Assembly (NCBI GenBank): GCA_025450815.1
Contig: JANWLO010000077.1
Span: 1 to 45,052, forward strand
Direction of reading: 5' to 3'
Length of the DNA: 45,052 nucleotides
DNA from: Gemmatimonadaceae bacterium
Lineage (GTDB): Bacteria; Gemmatimonadota; Gemmatimonadetes; Gemmatimonadales; Gemmatimonadaceae
In this document: positions 34,269 through 43,263 of the stretch, piece by piece
Position numbering within the stretch: position 1 is the first letter of the stretch
Layout: each line of letters starts with the position of its first letter
The notes under the pieces: generated by a model
What the model saw: the letters and a program-made list of their open reading frames with translations, nothing else
What the model was told of the DNA's origin: nothing
Database searches by the model: none
Made by a program: the position numbers and the translations under genes

Positions 34269-35158
34269 TTGATCTTTACGATTTCGACGCGCTGCTCCTT
34301 GTCCTTCTTGATGTTCCCCGGGATCGTGATGTCGGGCTGCTGCAAGCGATCCTGCAGCAGCGAGATGATCATCCCCTGGCGCTGAGGCGCGAGGGCCGCG
34401 ATGTCGGCGTCGGAGTAGTGCTTGTCCATGTAAATGTCGACGCGATACTTCGCGCCCTCCGCCTTCACCGCGTCGCCCGCCGAGTGGACGAGATCGACGA
34501 GGCCCGACATCGATGACGCCGACACGCTTGGTGACCCGAGCATCCAGTCGATGTGCTTGATCACGAGCTTTCCCTTCTTGATCTGTTCCGCGGGTGTGCC
34601 GGAGAGCTGCAACTGCTGACCGGGCGACTCGGTTGCGACGTCGCCGCTTGCGGCCGAAGGCGCGGTGGCCGCGGCCGGCGCTCCTCCCGTGGAAGCCTTG
34701 GCGATCGCACCATTCATCACGGCGGTCTGGAGCGCAGCGCTCGACTGCACGGCCGCCAATCCCAGCGCGCCCTTTCCACCGCCCATTCCACCAATGGCAC
34801 CGAGACCGCCCATGCCTGGCATGCAGCTCGGGCCCATGGCCGCACCCTTGATGGCCTGCGCTGCGCTCTCGCCGTTCTTGTGGGCGTCGACGGCGCCAAC
34901 CAACATCGAGCCACCCGGCACGGCGGTGCACACGGCCGTCTTCGCGATGCTCTGCACCGTCTTGTTCTGAGCGACTGCTTTGAGCTTCCCGAACATCCCG
35001 TGCTTGTGCTTCGCCGTATCGGGTGCCGCTACGGCCACGGGCGCCGCGCCCGCCGGCTTGAGCTGTGTCGAGCTGTCCGCCTGCGTCAACGCGATTGACG
35101 CGAGCGAGGTGCTCGCGGACAGCAATGCGAGCACCGTGAGACGGGAGTGGCTGTTCAT
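34265..35158 (-). CDS. Secreted protein with OmpA-like C-terminal domain
   Basis: A 297-residue precursor. A signal peptide (about 1-25) precedes a Lys/Gly/Ala-rich middle with a Gly/Met-rich stretch (about 105-125) and one Cys pair (77 and 112 approx.). The C-terminal 95 residues (about 200-297) follow the OmpA-like pattern: KLVIKHIDWML, then a helix, YRVDIYMDKHYSDADI with the acidic residue expected to bind diaminopimelate, LAPQRQGMIISLLQ, and a final IEV-type strand. This domain anchors proteins to peptidoglycan. The divergence is large, so the call is moderate. The stop overlaps the haem-protein start (ATGA), so the two proteins are probably partners. Confidence 0.65.
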   Translation of the reverse strand: MNSHSRLTVLALLSASTSLASIALTQADSSTQLKPAGAAPVAVAAPDTAKHKHGMFGKLKAVAQNKTVQSIAKTAVCTAVPGGSMLVGAVDAHKNGESAAQAIKGAAMGPSCMPGMGGLGAIGGMGGGKGALGLAAVQSSAALQTAVMNGAIAKASTGGAPAAATAPSAASGDVATESPGQQLQLSGTPAEQIKKGKLVIKHIDWMLGSPSVSASSMSGLVDLVHSAGDAVKAEGAKYRVDIYMDKHYSDADIAALAPQRQGMIISLLQDRLQQPDITIPGNIKKDKEQRVEIVKIK

Positions 35159-35302
35159 CGGCGAATCCTCACCAAGAGTGGCGTACGGGCGACCCGAAGC
35201 CGTGTGCCCGCTGCCCGTAGCAACGCGGCGATGCCTGCGGGATTCTCACGCCACCAGTTCCTGACATTTGCGCTCCGGGGCCGTAGTCCACACGTTGGAG
35301 CC

Positions 35303-38116
35303 ATGCTACCGCGCGTGGTTGTGCTCTCGCTGCTCGCGTTTGCTCCCCTGACGCGACCCCCGGGCCCTCGCGACATCGTGCGCGAGACCGAGCGCGCGAT
35401 CGCAAGCGGGGACACGGCCGCACTCTCATCGCGATTTCGGCGGGCGCTGGGCCGCGACTCGCTGGACCCGCGCGCGCTGTTCGCGCGGGCGACGCTCGCG
35501 CGCCTCTCGTATCGGTACATCGAAGCGAGCCACGACTACGACCGCCTCCGCGCGTTCCCCGCGGCCGTGGGCGGACGATTTCGCGCGTTCGCTGCACTGG
35601 GGCAGGCCGAGATGTTCTTCATAGCTGCGCGCGAGTCCGACGCCACCGCGGTGAGTGCAGCGGCGCTCCAGCTCGCGCGCGCGACATCGGACAGCAGCGC
35701 GCAGGTGCTGGCGCTCGTGAATCTCGGAATCGTTCGCCTGCGCTCGGCAGCGCCGGAGGTTGCGCTCGCCACTTTCGACTCCGCGGCGCGAGTACTGCCC
35801 GCCGGCGATCCGGAGCTTCGTGCGCGCATCGCGTGCGGCCGCGCCTCCGTGCTTGCGCGGCAGGCGCGCGCGACCGCGGTGTCCGAAGCACGCACCGGCG
35901 CGCGCCTCGCCCGCCGCGCGGGAGCGTGGCGTGTCGTCGCCAACTGTCTTCACGTTCAGGCGAGTGGCTACGAGCGACTCGGCCGGCCGTACGAAGCCGA
36001 TCGCCTCTTCGACACCGCGGCCACTCTCGCGCGCCGGCTCGGCGACCGGCGCGAGCTCGCCACGATCCTGCAGTGGCGCGGCTACGCGGCCTTCGATCGC
36101 CAGCAGCTCGATTCCGCGCAGCGACTGTTGGGCGACGCCATCATCGAGGGCGAGGCTGCGGGGAGCATCTCGCCGCTCGCATGGTCTGCGCTCAACCTCG
36201 GCGAGGTGTCGATCGCGCTCGATGATCCGGTGTCGGCCGAGCAGCACATGGCGCGCGCTCTCGAGCTGATGCGGCGGCTCGGGGATCAGTGGGGGATCAA
36301 CCAGGCGCTCTCGTTCACCGCGGAGCTGGCATCGCTGGCCGGCGACGACGAACGTGCGCGCGGCATGTACACGGAGCTTGCAAACACGGCCGCGAAGATC
36401 TCCGACTATTCGCTGCTCGCGGAGCTCGAGGGACAGTTGGCGGCGATCGCGGCGCGGAGCCACGATCCAGCTACCGCGATGAAGCTCCTGGACGAGGAGA
36501 GCGACGCGCTGAGGCGCATCGGTCGTCCGCCCGAGTGGGCCGCGCTGTCGTATGAGCGCGGCGTGGTGGCGCTATGGACCGGACAGCCCGTCGTCGCGGA
36601 GAGGTTGTTTCGGGCCGCACTACAGGCTTCCGACACGAGTCAGCACGTCGCGCGCTATCTCGCGCAGACGCGGCTCGCCTCCGCGCGGCTGGCGCGGGGC
36701 GACACCGTTGACGCGGAGCGATGGCTTACGCACGCGACCGACGAGCTGGACACGTGGCGCGCAGGGCTCAACGACAGCACGCTTCGCGTTCTGGCGTTTC
36801 AGGTGGTGGATCGCTTCAGCGGCAAGGACCTCGGTACGGCGTCGGTGCTAGCTGGCATCGCTCAGTCGGGCCACGTGGCATCCGCGTTCGAGCTCGCCGA
36901 ACGGCGCCGCGCACGCCAGCTGCGCGATGCGCTGCTCCGGATGCGCACGGCGAAGACGCTTGGTGCGAGGCGGCGGGATGTGACGGCGGTAGACGCATCG
37001 CGCGTTACGCTCGACGCGATCGCCGGTGCGTTGCCCGATAGCGCCACCGCGCTAATCGAGCTCGTGACGGGGCGAGGCGCGCAACCCACAACGGCGATCG
37101 TGGTCACGAAGCGCGGTGCGTATGCGGTCACGATGCTCCCAATCGACGAAATGCGCGACGACATCGCGCGACTACTCGCCGTGATCACGAGCGATCGGCC
37201 CGATAGCGCGGCATCCACGCGGCTCGGCAACGAGCTCCTCGGCGGCGCGCTGCGTCGCCTCCCGCCGGGCGTGACGGAGCTCGTCATCGTCCCCGAGGAC
37301 GCGTTCTACCGGGTGCCGTTCGCGGCGCTGCGGGTGAATGGCCGTCGTGTGGTCGACCGATTCGCGGTGCACGTTGCACCCTCGGCGGCGGTGGCGCTCG
37401 CGCTGTGGAGGGAGCGTCCGCCGCCCGGGCCGGCGCGAATGCTCGCGTTCGGCGATCCGCGCTTTCCGCGCGACGATGCGCGCGATCCGCCGGCCACGCG
37501 CGCGCACTTCGCGGCGTTCGCATCGCTCGGCGGCCTCACGAGCCTTCCCGCGTCGGCGCTGGAGGTGCAGGCCGCGGTGCGATGGTTCCCGCGATCGGAG
37601 GCGCTGGTGGGAGCTGCGGCGAGCGAGAGCAATCTCAAACGCGCGAAGCTGGAGCAATACCGCCTCGTCCACTTTGCGACACACGCGCAGGTGGACGAGC
37701 GCGCTCCCGGGCGCACCGCCATCGCGCTCGCCGCTGGCGGCGGCGACGATGGCTACGTGACGAGTGGAGAGTTGGGGTCGCTCAACCTGAACGCCGACAT
37801 CGTGATGCTGTCGGGGTGCAGCACGGCGCTCGGACTCATCGTAGGAGGGGAGGGAATTCTAGGGCTCACGGGGCCGCTGTTGCAGGCCGGATCGCACTCC
37901 GTGGTCGCTACTCTGTGGCCGGTGAGCGATCGGGGAAGTGCGGAGTTCGTGCAGAGCTTCTATCGACTCCTCGCGGGCGGCATGCGGGCAACCGACGCGA
38001 TGCGAGGGGCGCAGCTCGAATCGATCGCGCATGGCGCTCCGCCGCGCGATTGGGCGGCGTTCGAGCTCACCGGCGACGGATTCGTTCGGCTAGGACGCTC
38101 CGCTACTTCACGCTGA
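35303..38116 (+). CDS. Exported TPR-CHAT protease
   Basis: A 937-residue protein with a signal peptide (about 1-18, LSLLAFAPL), a long helical array of tetratricopeptide-like repeats (about 25-560), and a C-terminal CHAT domain (about 640-937), a caspase-superfamily cysteine protease. The catalytic pair is His794 in HFATHA and Cys839 in SGCSTA, 45 residues apart. GLTGPLLQAGSHSVVATLWPVSD is the expected following core. Related TPR-CHAT proteins act in separase-like and caspase-like cleavage in the cytoplasm; an exported one is less usual. I chose the ATG at 35303 because it starts the signal peptide; a GGAG lies only two bases upstream. Its last 14 bases overlap the end of the anti-sigma gene on the opposite strand. 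Substrate unknown. Confidence 0.85.
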   Translation: MLPRVVVLSLLAFAPLTRPPGPRDIVRETERAIASGDTAALSSRFRRALGRDSLDPRALFARATLARLSYRYIEASHDYDRLRAFPAAVGGRFRAFAALGQAEMFFIAARESDATAVSAAALQLARATSDSSAQVLALVNLGIVRLRSAAPEVALATFDSAARVLPAGDPELRARIACGRASVLARQARATAVSEARTGARLARRAGAWRVVANCLHVQASGYERLGRPYEADRLFDTAATLARRLGDRRELATILQWRGYAAFDRQQLDSAQRLLGDAIIEGEAAGSISPLAWSALNLGEVSIALDDPVSAEQHMARALELMRRLGDQWGINQALSFTAELASLAGDDERARGMYTELANTAAKISDYSLLAELEGQLAAIAARSHDPATAMKLLDEESDALRRIGRPPEWAALSYERGVVALWTGQPVVAERLFRAALQASDTSQHVARYLAQTRLASARLARGDTVDAERWLTHATDELDTWRAGLNDSTLRVLAFQVVDRFSGKDLGTASVLAGIAQSGHVASAFELAERRRARQLRDALLRMRTAKTLGARRRDVTAVDASRVTLDAIAGALPDSATALIELVTGRGAQPTTAIVVTKRGAYAVTMLPIDEMRDDIARLLAVITSDRPDSAASTRLGNELLGGALRRLPPGVTELVIVPEDAFYRVPFAALRVNGRRVVDRFAVHVAPSAAVALALWRERPPPGPARMLAFGDPRFPRDDARDPPATRAHFAAFASLGGLTSLPASALEVQAAVRWFPRSEALVGAAASESNLKRAKLEQYRLVHFATHAQVDERAPGRTAIALAAGGGDDGYVTSGELGSLNLNADIVMLSGCSTALGLIVGGEGILGLTGPLLQAGSHSVVATLWPVSDRGSAEFVQSFYRLLAGGMRATDAMRGAQLESIAHGAPPRDWAAFELTGDGFVRLGRSATSR

Positions 38117-38717
38117 AGCGAACGATCGGCGAGCTGACCTCGGTGCGATCGGTCATGGTCGCGCGCACCCAGACGTCGTACGACTGGCTTGCGTCGAGTC
38201 CAACGCTGTCGGGAATGGCGAGCACTGTGTCGCTGGTGTTCCAGGCGGCGATCACGTCGCCGCGCGCCGAGAGAAGCTCGACATGAAAGTTGCGCGCATC
38301 GGCGATGCCATGCCACGCGAGATGCACCGGCTTTGCGACGGTCGATCCGGCTTCCGGCAGAACGAGAGCGACGGCTGACCGCTGCCCGCGAAATACGTCT
38401 GGCGTTACGGGGCGCGATTGCCTGAGCGCGACCGCGCCCACGCCGATCACGAGCACCGCGGCGGCGGCGAGGGCGGCCCAGCGCATGGGGAATCGCGAGG
38501 TACCTGCGGCGCGCGCGCCTTCGTGCGCGGAACGGAGCAGGTCGAGCTCCGCGCGACAGCGTGTGCACTGCATCACGTGCTCGAGCGTTGCGACGCGATC
38601 CGGTTCGCGCGCGGTTCCAAGCACGAGGGCGGCGATGCGTTCGGGCTCGGGGTGCGCGCCAGGTGGCGCGTGGGCGGTGGCGCGCTGATACGCGCGTTGC
38701 AGCTCTTCGTCGCTCAT
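38103..38717 (-). CDS. Membrane anti-sigma factor with zinc motif
   Basis: A 204-residue protein that should hold its ECF sigma factor inactive at the membrane. The cytoplasmic N-part carries the anti-sigma zinc motif HxxxCxxC (HVMQCTRC, about residues 47-54). A transmembrane helix (about 78-98, WAALAAAAVLVIGVGAVAL) leads to a periplasmic domain (about 100-204) that reads like a fibronectin-III fold (HLAWHGIADARNFHVELL, SYDVWVRAT). The gene overlaps the sigma gene by ATGA, the usual layout for such pairs. Its 3' end overlaps the CHAT protease gene by 14 bases, tail to tail. The sensed signal is unknown. Confidence 0.87.
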   Translation of the reverse strand: MSDEELQRAYQRATAHAPPGAHPEPERIAALVLGTAREPDRVATLEHVMQCTRCRAELDLLRSAHEGARAAGTSRFPMRWAALAAAAVLVIGVGAVALRQSRPVTPDVFRGQRSAVALVLPEAGSTVAKPVHLAWHGIADARNFHVELLSARGDVIAAWNTSDTVLAIPDSVGLDASQSYDVWVRATMTDRTEVSSPIVRFSVK

Positions 38718-39262
38718 GCGGTTGCCTCCCGTGTTCCGATTCCCTCGGCAATCAGCGCGCTGCGCAGATCGGCGAGCCCGCGATAGAGCAGATTTCGCGT
38801 CTTGGCCTCCGACCAGCGAAGCAGCTCCGCGATCTCCTCGCGCTTGTAGCCCTGTAGATGCATGCGCACGACGACGCGTCGCGCGGGCGCGAGCGCGTCG
38901 ACTGCTCGCGCCACGCGCTGCGCGAGCTCGCTCTGATCGAGCAGCTCGCCGGGTCCCGCAGTCGTCGATGCGAGCGGAGTTGCTGTCCCCTCATCGTCGT
39001 CGAGCGACACGTTGCGGTTCGTGCGGCGGCGACGGATGATGTCGAGCGCCGCCGAGATTGCTGTGCGTCGCACGTAGCCCGCGGAGAGATCTCGGAGCCC
39101 GTCCTTGCGCGCGCGCCAGAAACGGAGCCGGAGCTCCTGCAGAAGCTCGTCCGTGTCCTCCTGCGGAAGCCCGCGATCGTGCGCGATGCGACCCGCGAAG
39201 CGCGCGAAGCGCAACACGAGTGTTTCGAGCTCGTCCGAGATCGAATCGCGCGGAACGGTCAT
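38714..39262 (-). CDS. ECF-type sigma-70 family RNA polymerase sigma factor
   Basis: A 182-residue sigma factor with only regions 2 and 4. Region 2 (about 15-85) contains DTDELLQELRLRFWRARKDG and YVRRTAISAALDIIRRRR, the core-binding and -10 recognition helices. Region 4 (about 130-175) contains LAPARRVVVRMHLQGYKREEIAELL and AKTRNLLYRGLADLR, a -35 reading helix-turn-helix. I chose the ATG at 39262 because homologues begin near here; a longer open frame upstream is Arg-rich and unlikely. It is coupled to its anti-sigma gene by ATGA. Autoregulation is usual for the class, but I could not identify a repeated promoter motif in the 254 bases upstream. Confidence 0.88.
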   Translation of the reverse strand: MTVPRDSISDELETLVLRFARFAGRIAHDRGLPQEDTDELLQELRLRFWRARKDGLRDLSAGYVRRTAISAALDIIRRRRTNRNVSLDDDEGTATPLASTTAGPGELLDQSELAQRVARAVDALAPARRVVVRMHLQGYKREEIAELLRWSEAKTRNLLYRGLADLRSALIAEGIGTREATA

Positions 39263-39516
39263 GCTGCAACCTAGCGCTCCCAGGCGGTACCAGCCACCGA
39301 TTTCGCGCGACGCGCGGGCGTATGTCGGGCGCCGTCGCACGCCTATGGCCGCGAGGGCGGGGCGCTCGTAGCGGCGAAAGCTGGGAACAGCGCTCAGCGT
39401 GTGGACCATCGACCTCTCTCCGCATGACGTGGCCTTCGCGTTCAACACAGAAACGCTGCAGAGGGGGCAGATTTCTCACATCTCACGCTTTAGCTGCAGA
39501 CGTCGCGTGGCGTGGG

Positions 39517-41085
39517 CTACCAGTCGGTGGGCGCGTAGTCCTTCAGGAATTTTCCCCATACGTGCGTACCCGTGTTGATCCCGGAGATGATTGGGTCGAC
39601 TATTCGCGCCGCGCCATCCACGATGTCGAGCGGCGGATGAAAGCGATGCTCGGTCACCTTCCTCGCCGCGATCTCCAGCGGATCCTCATCGGTCACCCAG
39701 CCAGTGTCGACGCTGTTCATGTGGATGCCGCAAGTGAAGTAATCCTTCGCAGCGGTTCGCGTCATCATGTTGAGCGCGGCCTTGGCCATGTTCGTGTGTG
39801 GATGCCGCGTGGTCTTGAAGGGACGATAGAACTGTCCCTCCACCGCCGACACGTTCACGATGTGCTTGTCGCGCTCGGGCGTGCGCAACATGAGCGGTTT
39901 GAGCCGGGCGTTGAGGACGAAGGGCGCGATCGCGTTCACCAGCTGTACTTCGAGCAGCTCCACGGACGATACCTCCGACATCAGCAGACGCCACGAGTTT
40001 CTACCTCGCAGATCGACCTGCTGCAGATCCTGGTCGAGCCGTCCCTCGGGGAAGAGGTCTTTCTGCGCCTGCCTTTCTTCGGGGAGCAACTGGATCTGCG
40101 AGAGCTGCGCCGAGTGCGTGAGCCCGGCAATCTTGGTAATTCGGAGATCGATTCCCGCTGGGGCGAGCGCGTTCGTATCCGCCTCCGGCAGCATGTGGTA
40201 GCCGCGCAGCCCCTCGTAAGATCCGAGCAGGTTGCGCACGTGCTCGGGCAAGTCGCGAAGCGAGCCGTTCTCGCCGCCCATCATGTGCTCGTAAAAGTCG
40301 GGCGGCCGGCGCACGGTCTGGCAGGCATTGTTCACGATGTAGTCCAGCCGGTCGCGCGTGGTTAGCAGCTCCCGGCAGAACGCTTCCACGCTGGGTGTGT
40401 GGCGCAGATCGAGCCCGAAGATCTCGAGTCTTTGCGCCCACTCGCCGAAGTCGGGCTCCTTCGCGTAGCGCGAGGCGGAGTCGCGGGGGAAGCGCGTGGT
40501 GACGATGAGATGCGCTCCGGCACGAAGAAGCTTGAGCCCTGCCTGGTAGCCGATCTTTACACGTCCGCCCGTGAGCAGCGCGACGCGCCCGCGCAGATCG
40601 GCGAGCTCGGTGCGCTTCGCGAAGTTGTAGCGCGCGCACTCGGGGCAGAGCTGGTCATAGAATTGGTCGATGGCGGTGTAGTGAACCTTGCAGACGTAGC
40701 AGTGCGTCGAGTCGCTTACGCGGCGCTCATTCGCATCGGCAGTGTCGTGCTCGTCGGCGACTTCCGCGGGCGGGAAGATATTGGGCGTGGTGAACACTGT
40801 TTCGCGCCGAAGCTTCCGGATTCCGGTGTTGGAAAGCACGCGCTCCTCGCGGCGAACCACGGTCGCCTTTTGCCGCTTGATGGCCTCCTTGCGCAGCCGT
40901 CGGCGGGCGTTGATGTCCGGGCTGAAGACGAGGCCTACTGCGTTCAGGAGTCGCTGGCGATCCTCGGCGGACACGCGCGCGAGCACGCCGCGATTCTCGC
41001 CGATAGCCTCGAGAAGGTCGGCGGCCTCGCGCAGGCGCACGGCGAGCTCGACGTCGTCGATTGGCGTGGTGGGAGTCATCGTCAT
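39517..41085 (-). CDS. Zinc-ribbon SDR-family protein lacking the catalytic Tyr
   Basis: A 522-residue protein with an N-terminal helical part (about 1-100, basic), a treble-clef or ribbon site with Cys129, Cys132, Cys147 and Cys150, then a short-chain dehydrogenase/reductase fold. The SDR part has TGGRVKIG (172-179, dinucleotide loop), a NNA block at 252-254, Asn384 in VNAIAPF, and Ser413. The standard YxxxK becomes TNMAK: Thr431 replaces Tyr and Lys435 is kept. About 100 extra residues lie between NNA and Asn384. [17 protein letters not shown] is a distinctive signature of this subfamily. Whether it reduces anything is unclear. It lies 15 bases downstream of a 50-residue basic-protein gene. 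Confidence 0.8.
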   Translation of the reverse strand: MTMTPTTPIDDVELAVRLREAADLLEAIGENRGVLARVSAEDRQRLLNAVGLVFSPDINARRRLRKEAIKRQKATVVRREERVLSNTGIRKLRRETVFTTPNIFPPAEVADEHDTADANERRVSDSTHCYVCKVHYTAIDQFYDQLCPECARYNFAKRTELADLRGRVALLTGGRVKIGYQAGLKLLRAGAHLIVTTRFPRDSASRYAKEPDFGEWAQRLEIFGLDLRHTPSVEAFCRELLTTRDRLDYIVNNACQTVRRPPDFYEHMMGGENGSLRDLPEHVRNLLGSYEGLRGYHMLPEADTNALAPAGIDLRITKIAGLTHSAQLSQIQLLPEERQAQKDLFPEGRLDQDLQQVDLRGRNSWRLLMSEVSSVELLEVQLVNAIAPFVLNARLKPLMLRTPERDKHIVNVSAVEGQFYRPFKTTRHPHTNMAKAALNMMTRTAAKDYFTCGIHMNSVDTGWVTDEDPLEIAARKVTEHRFHPPLDIVDGAARIVDPIISGINTGTHVWGKFLKDYAPTDW

Positions 41086-41100
41086 GCGAGAAGACTAATA

Positions 41101-41253
41101 TCAGCCCTGTCGCTTGAAGAATTGCACCGCCTTCTCGTGCTTCTCGGCGGCCGAACGAGACTTGAAGGTGCCGAGGTTGCGACGCTTTCCGGTTTTGGGA
41201 TTTTTCTTCCGCGAATACAGCCGGTATTCGCCGCTGCTCAACTTGCGTATCAT
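41101..41253 (-). CDS. Conserved 50-residue basic protein
   Basis: A 50-residue protein, MIRKLSSGEYRLYS followed by a Lys/Arg-rich block (RKKNPKTGKRRNLGTF) and a helix (SRSAAEKHEKAVQFFKRQG). AGGAG lies 9 bases upstream of the ATG at 41253, which fixes the start. Small highly basic proteins of this shape occur in several soil phyla; I have no family name. RNA or DNA contact is plausible by charge only. It is the likely first gene of the unit with the SDR protein and is divergent from the lipoprotein gene. Confidence 0.75.
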   Translation of the reverse strand: MIRKLSSGEYRLYSRKKNPKTGKRRNLGTFKSRSAAEKHEKAVQFFKRQG

Positions 41254-41393
41254 TTTGGTTCGCTCCTGTGGTGGGTAAGGTGATGGCGCCGGTGTGCGAA
41301 ATCCGTGCGAAGGTGACGCGGGGCCAAGTCGGATGGTCTCCTCCGTATCGAATCGCGCTACCTTTGTGTTCGGCTTGCTGCTGTGCATAGCCC

Positions 41394-42800
41394 TTGCCTG
41401 TGGAGCATCCAATCAGCCGATTCCGGACGACGTTCAGAGCTGTCCGCGCGAGTGCAGCGCTCGCGGCCATTGCGATCCTTGCGCTCGCGTGCAGCGATGA
41501 CACGGCGGCGCCGGTGCTTCCCCAGCTATTGGTGGCGGCCGGCGACGCGCAGCACGCTCTCGTAGGCACGCTGCTCCCGATCGAGATCACGGTCGAGCTC
41601 CGCGATGGTCGCCAGCGTCCGCTATCGGGCGTTCGAGTCACGTGGTCGACGGTGGATGGGCATTCCGATGTGATCACTCCCGATGGTACCACAACTGATG
41701 AGAATGGCTTCGCGCGCGCGCACTGGCAGCTCGATGGCACCCCGGGCGATCACATGCTCGTGGTCACCACCGAAAACGGCGCCACTGCGCATGTGGGCGC
41801 GTTTGCCTACGACCGGCCGCCGGCGGATGTCCACGCGATGCCGATGACCACGTACGACGGTTCAGGGCAGATCGTGCATCCTGATTTCGTGCGGCTGCCG
41901 GCATTGTGGGCCGGCGACCCGCTCCGTCTCGTCGCGACGCCGTATCCCGGCGGCGATGCGACGTTCGAGAATCCGTCGCTATTCACGTCGAGCAACGGCA
42001 TTTCGTGGAGCGTTCCGGCCGGCATTCAGAATCCTCTCGAGAAACCGGTGGGTAGCTACCTCTCGGATCCCGACATTCTGTATGATCCCGATGCGGGCGA
42101 GATGCGCGTTTATTACCGCCGGGTGACGACCGAGAACGAGATCTGGATGATTCGGTCCGCCAATGGGACCGAGTGGAGTGCGCCAGTGCTTACCGTGCAC
42201 GCGCTCAACCACATGATCATCTCGCCGAGCATAGTACGACGCGGTGCAGGCGACTGGCTCATGTGGGCCGTGAACGCGGGCACGATCGGATGCGGTGGAC
42301 GGAGCACGACTGTGGAGCTCCGGCGCTCGACGGATGGGATATCATGGTCTGCGCCCGAGACGGCGACGTTGAGCGATCCGGATGGATTTGCGTGGCACAT
42401 AGAGGTGGAGTGGATTCCCTCGCTCAACGAATTCTGGGCGGCGTATCCGGTAAAGCGTGCGGGGAGCTGTACTACTGACCGCCTTCGCTTCGCAACGAGC
42501 CCGGATGGACTGAACTGGCAGAGCTATCCGTCGCCGGTGCTTCTCAAGGGGGCGAGTCCCGAGTTGTACGACGTAGTGTACCGCTCGTCTTTCGACTACG
42601 ATGCAACTTCGGGCGTCGTGACGTTCTGGTACTCCGGCGCGAAGGCGAACGACGGCGTCTACGCCTGGCATCTCGCGTGGGAGCGGATGCCGGAGACAGC
42701 GCTGTTCGCACGCGTGAACGAACAGCCACCGGCCGCGCTTCGCACGCCCGGGCCCGCGCAAACGAATCTGCCCCAGCTCACGAACGAGACGGCGCCGTAG
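41394..42800 (+). CDS. Lipoprotein with Ig-like and five-blade propeller domains
   Basis: A 468-residue secreted protein. The N-terminus, a hydrophobic stretch AALAAIAILALAC, ends at a Cys that probably becomes lipid-modified, though the -3 residue is Ala rather than the usual Leu. An Ig-like (Big_1 type) domain follows (about 45-140: VELRDGRQRPLSGVRVTWSTVDG), then a beta-propeller (about 150-440) with blades such as SSNGISWS, SANGTEWS, STDGISWS and SPDGLNWQ, as in GH43/GH32-like or BNR proteins. No catalytic acid pair can be assigned. Only TTG 41394 or GTG 41400 can start it, because TAG is at 41388 in frame and no ATG precedes the signal; neither has a good ribosome site. Function unknown. 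Confidence 0.7.
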   Translation: MPVEHPISRFRTTFRAVRASAALAAIAILALACSDDTAAPVLPQLLVAAGDAQHALVGTLLPIEITVELRDGRQRPLSGVRVTWSTVDGHSDVITPDGTTTDENGFARAHWQLDGTPGDHMLVVTTENGATAHVGAFAYDRPPADVHAMPMTTYDGSGQIVHPDFVRLPALWAGDPLRLVATPYPGGDATFENPSLFTSSNGISWSVPAGIQNPLEKPVGSYLSDPDILYDPDAGEMRVYYRRVTTENEIWMIRSANGTEWSAPVLTVHALNHMIISPSIVRRGAGDWLMWAVNAGTIGCGGRSTTVELRRSTDGISWSAPETATLSDPDGFAWHIEVEWIPSLNEFWAAYPVKRAGSCTTDRLRFATSPDGLNWQSYPSPVLLKGASPELYDVVYRSSFDYDATSGVVTFWYSGAKANDGVYAWHLAWERMPETALFARVNEQPPAALRTPGPAQTNLPQLTNETAP

Positions 42801-42819
42801 CGGTTGCGTGCCCGCGGGC

Positions 42820-43263
42820 TCACCGCACTCGCGCGGCGCTACCTCCGAGATCGAGCGGTGATGTATTCGACTCCGCGGCGCGCATGAGCGAGAAACCATC
42901 GGCGAAGGTAGGGAGGCTGCTGCGTCGCCAGATCAGAACGCCGGCGCGGTCGCGCGAGAGGTCGTAGCTTAGCGTGCGCTCCGTGGCGCGCAGCTCGAGG
43001 CCCTCGCGCGTGCGATGCCACTCGCCTGCGAGCTCGCGGTGAGCGATAACCGCGCCCACCACCGGATCCCAGACCGCCAGCCGCATGCGAAAGCGATGAC
43101 CGCTGGCGAGGTAGAGGCGCAGTCCGCGCGCGGCGGAGTCGATACCTACGTATTCTCCGTGCGCGATGCGGCGCGTGAGCGCGCGGAGAAGCTCGGCGAG
43201 GCTCAGTGCTCTACGGAGCTGGCGGCGCCGCGAGCGTGACCGTTCCCTCGATCTGGAAATCAC
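42820..43263 (-). CDS. Unknown protein, start uncertain
   Basis: A protein of up to 147 residues with no recognised family. The stretch LSLAELLRALTRRIAHGEYVGIDSA through GLRLYLASGHRFRMRLAVWD, split here, looks protein-like with alternating strands, then LELRATERTLSYDL and SRDRAGVLIWRRS. The longest frame starts with a GTG at 43263, which would overlap the upstream DUF6494-type gene by 53 bases and give an Arg/Ser-rich head (MISRSRERSRSRRR) that looks like readthrough. A later, weak start near 43208 is more likely, but no ATG or GTG is there. It may be a pseudogene remnant or use a rare start. It is convergent with the lipoprotein gene. Confidence 0.45.
   Translation of the reverse strand: MISRSRERSRSRRRQLRRALSLAELLRALTRRIAHGEYVGIDSAARGLRLYLASGHRFRMRLAVWDPVVGAVIAHRELAGEWHRTREGLELRATERTLSYDLSRDRAGVLIWRRSSLPTFADGFSLMRAAESNTSPLDLGGSAARVR

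Noticed and set aside
31794-34931. Longer start for the haem protein, giving 1045 residues
   Set aside because: The added part overlaps the OmpA-like gene in another frame, while the ATG at 34268 starts a clear signal peptide and shares ATGA with that gene.
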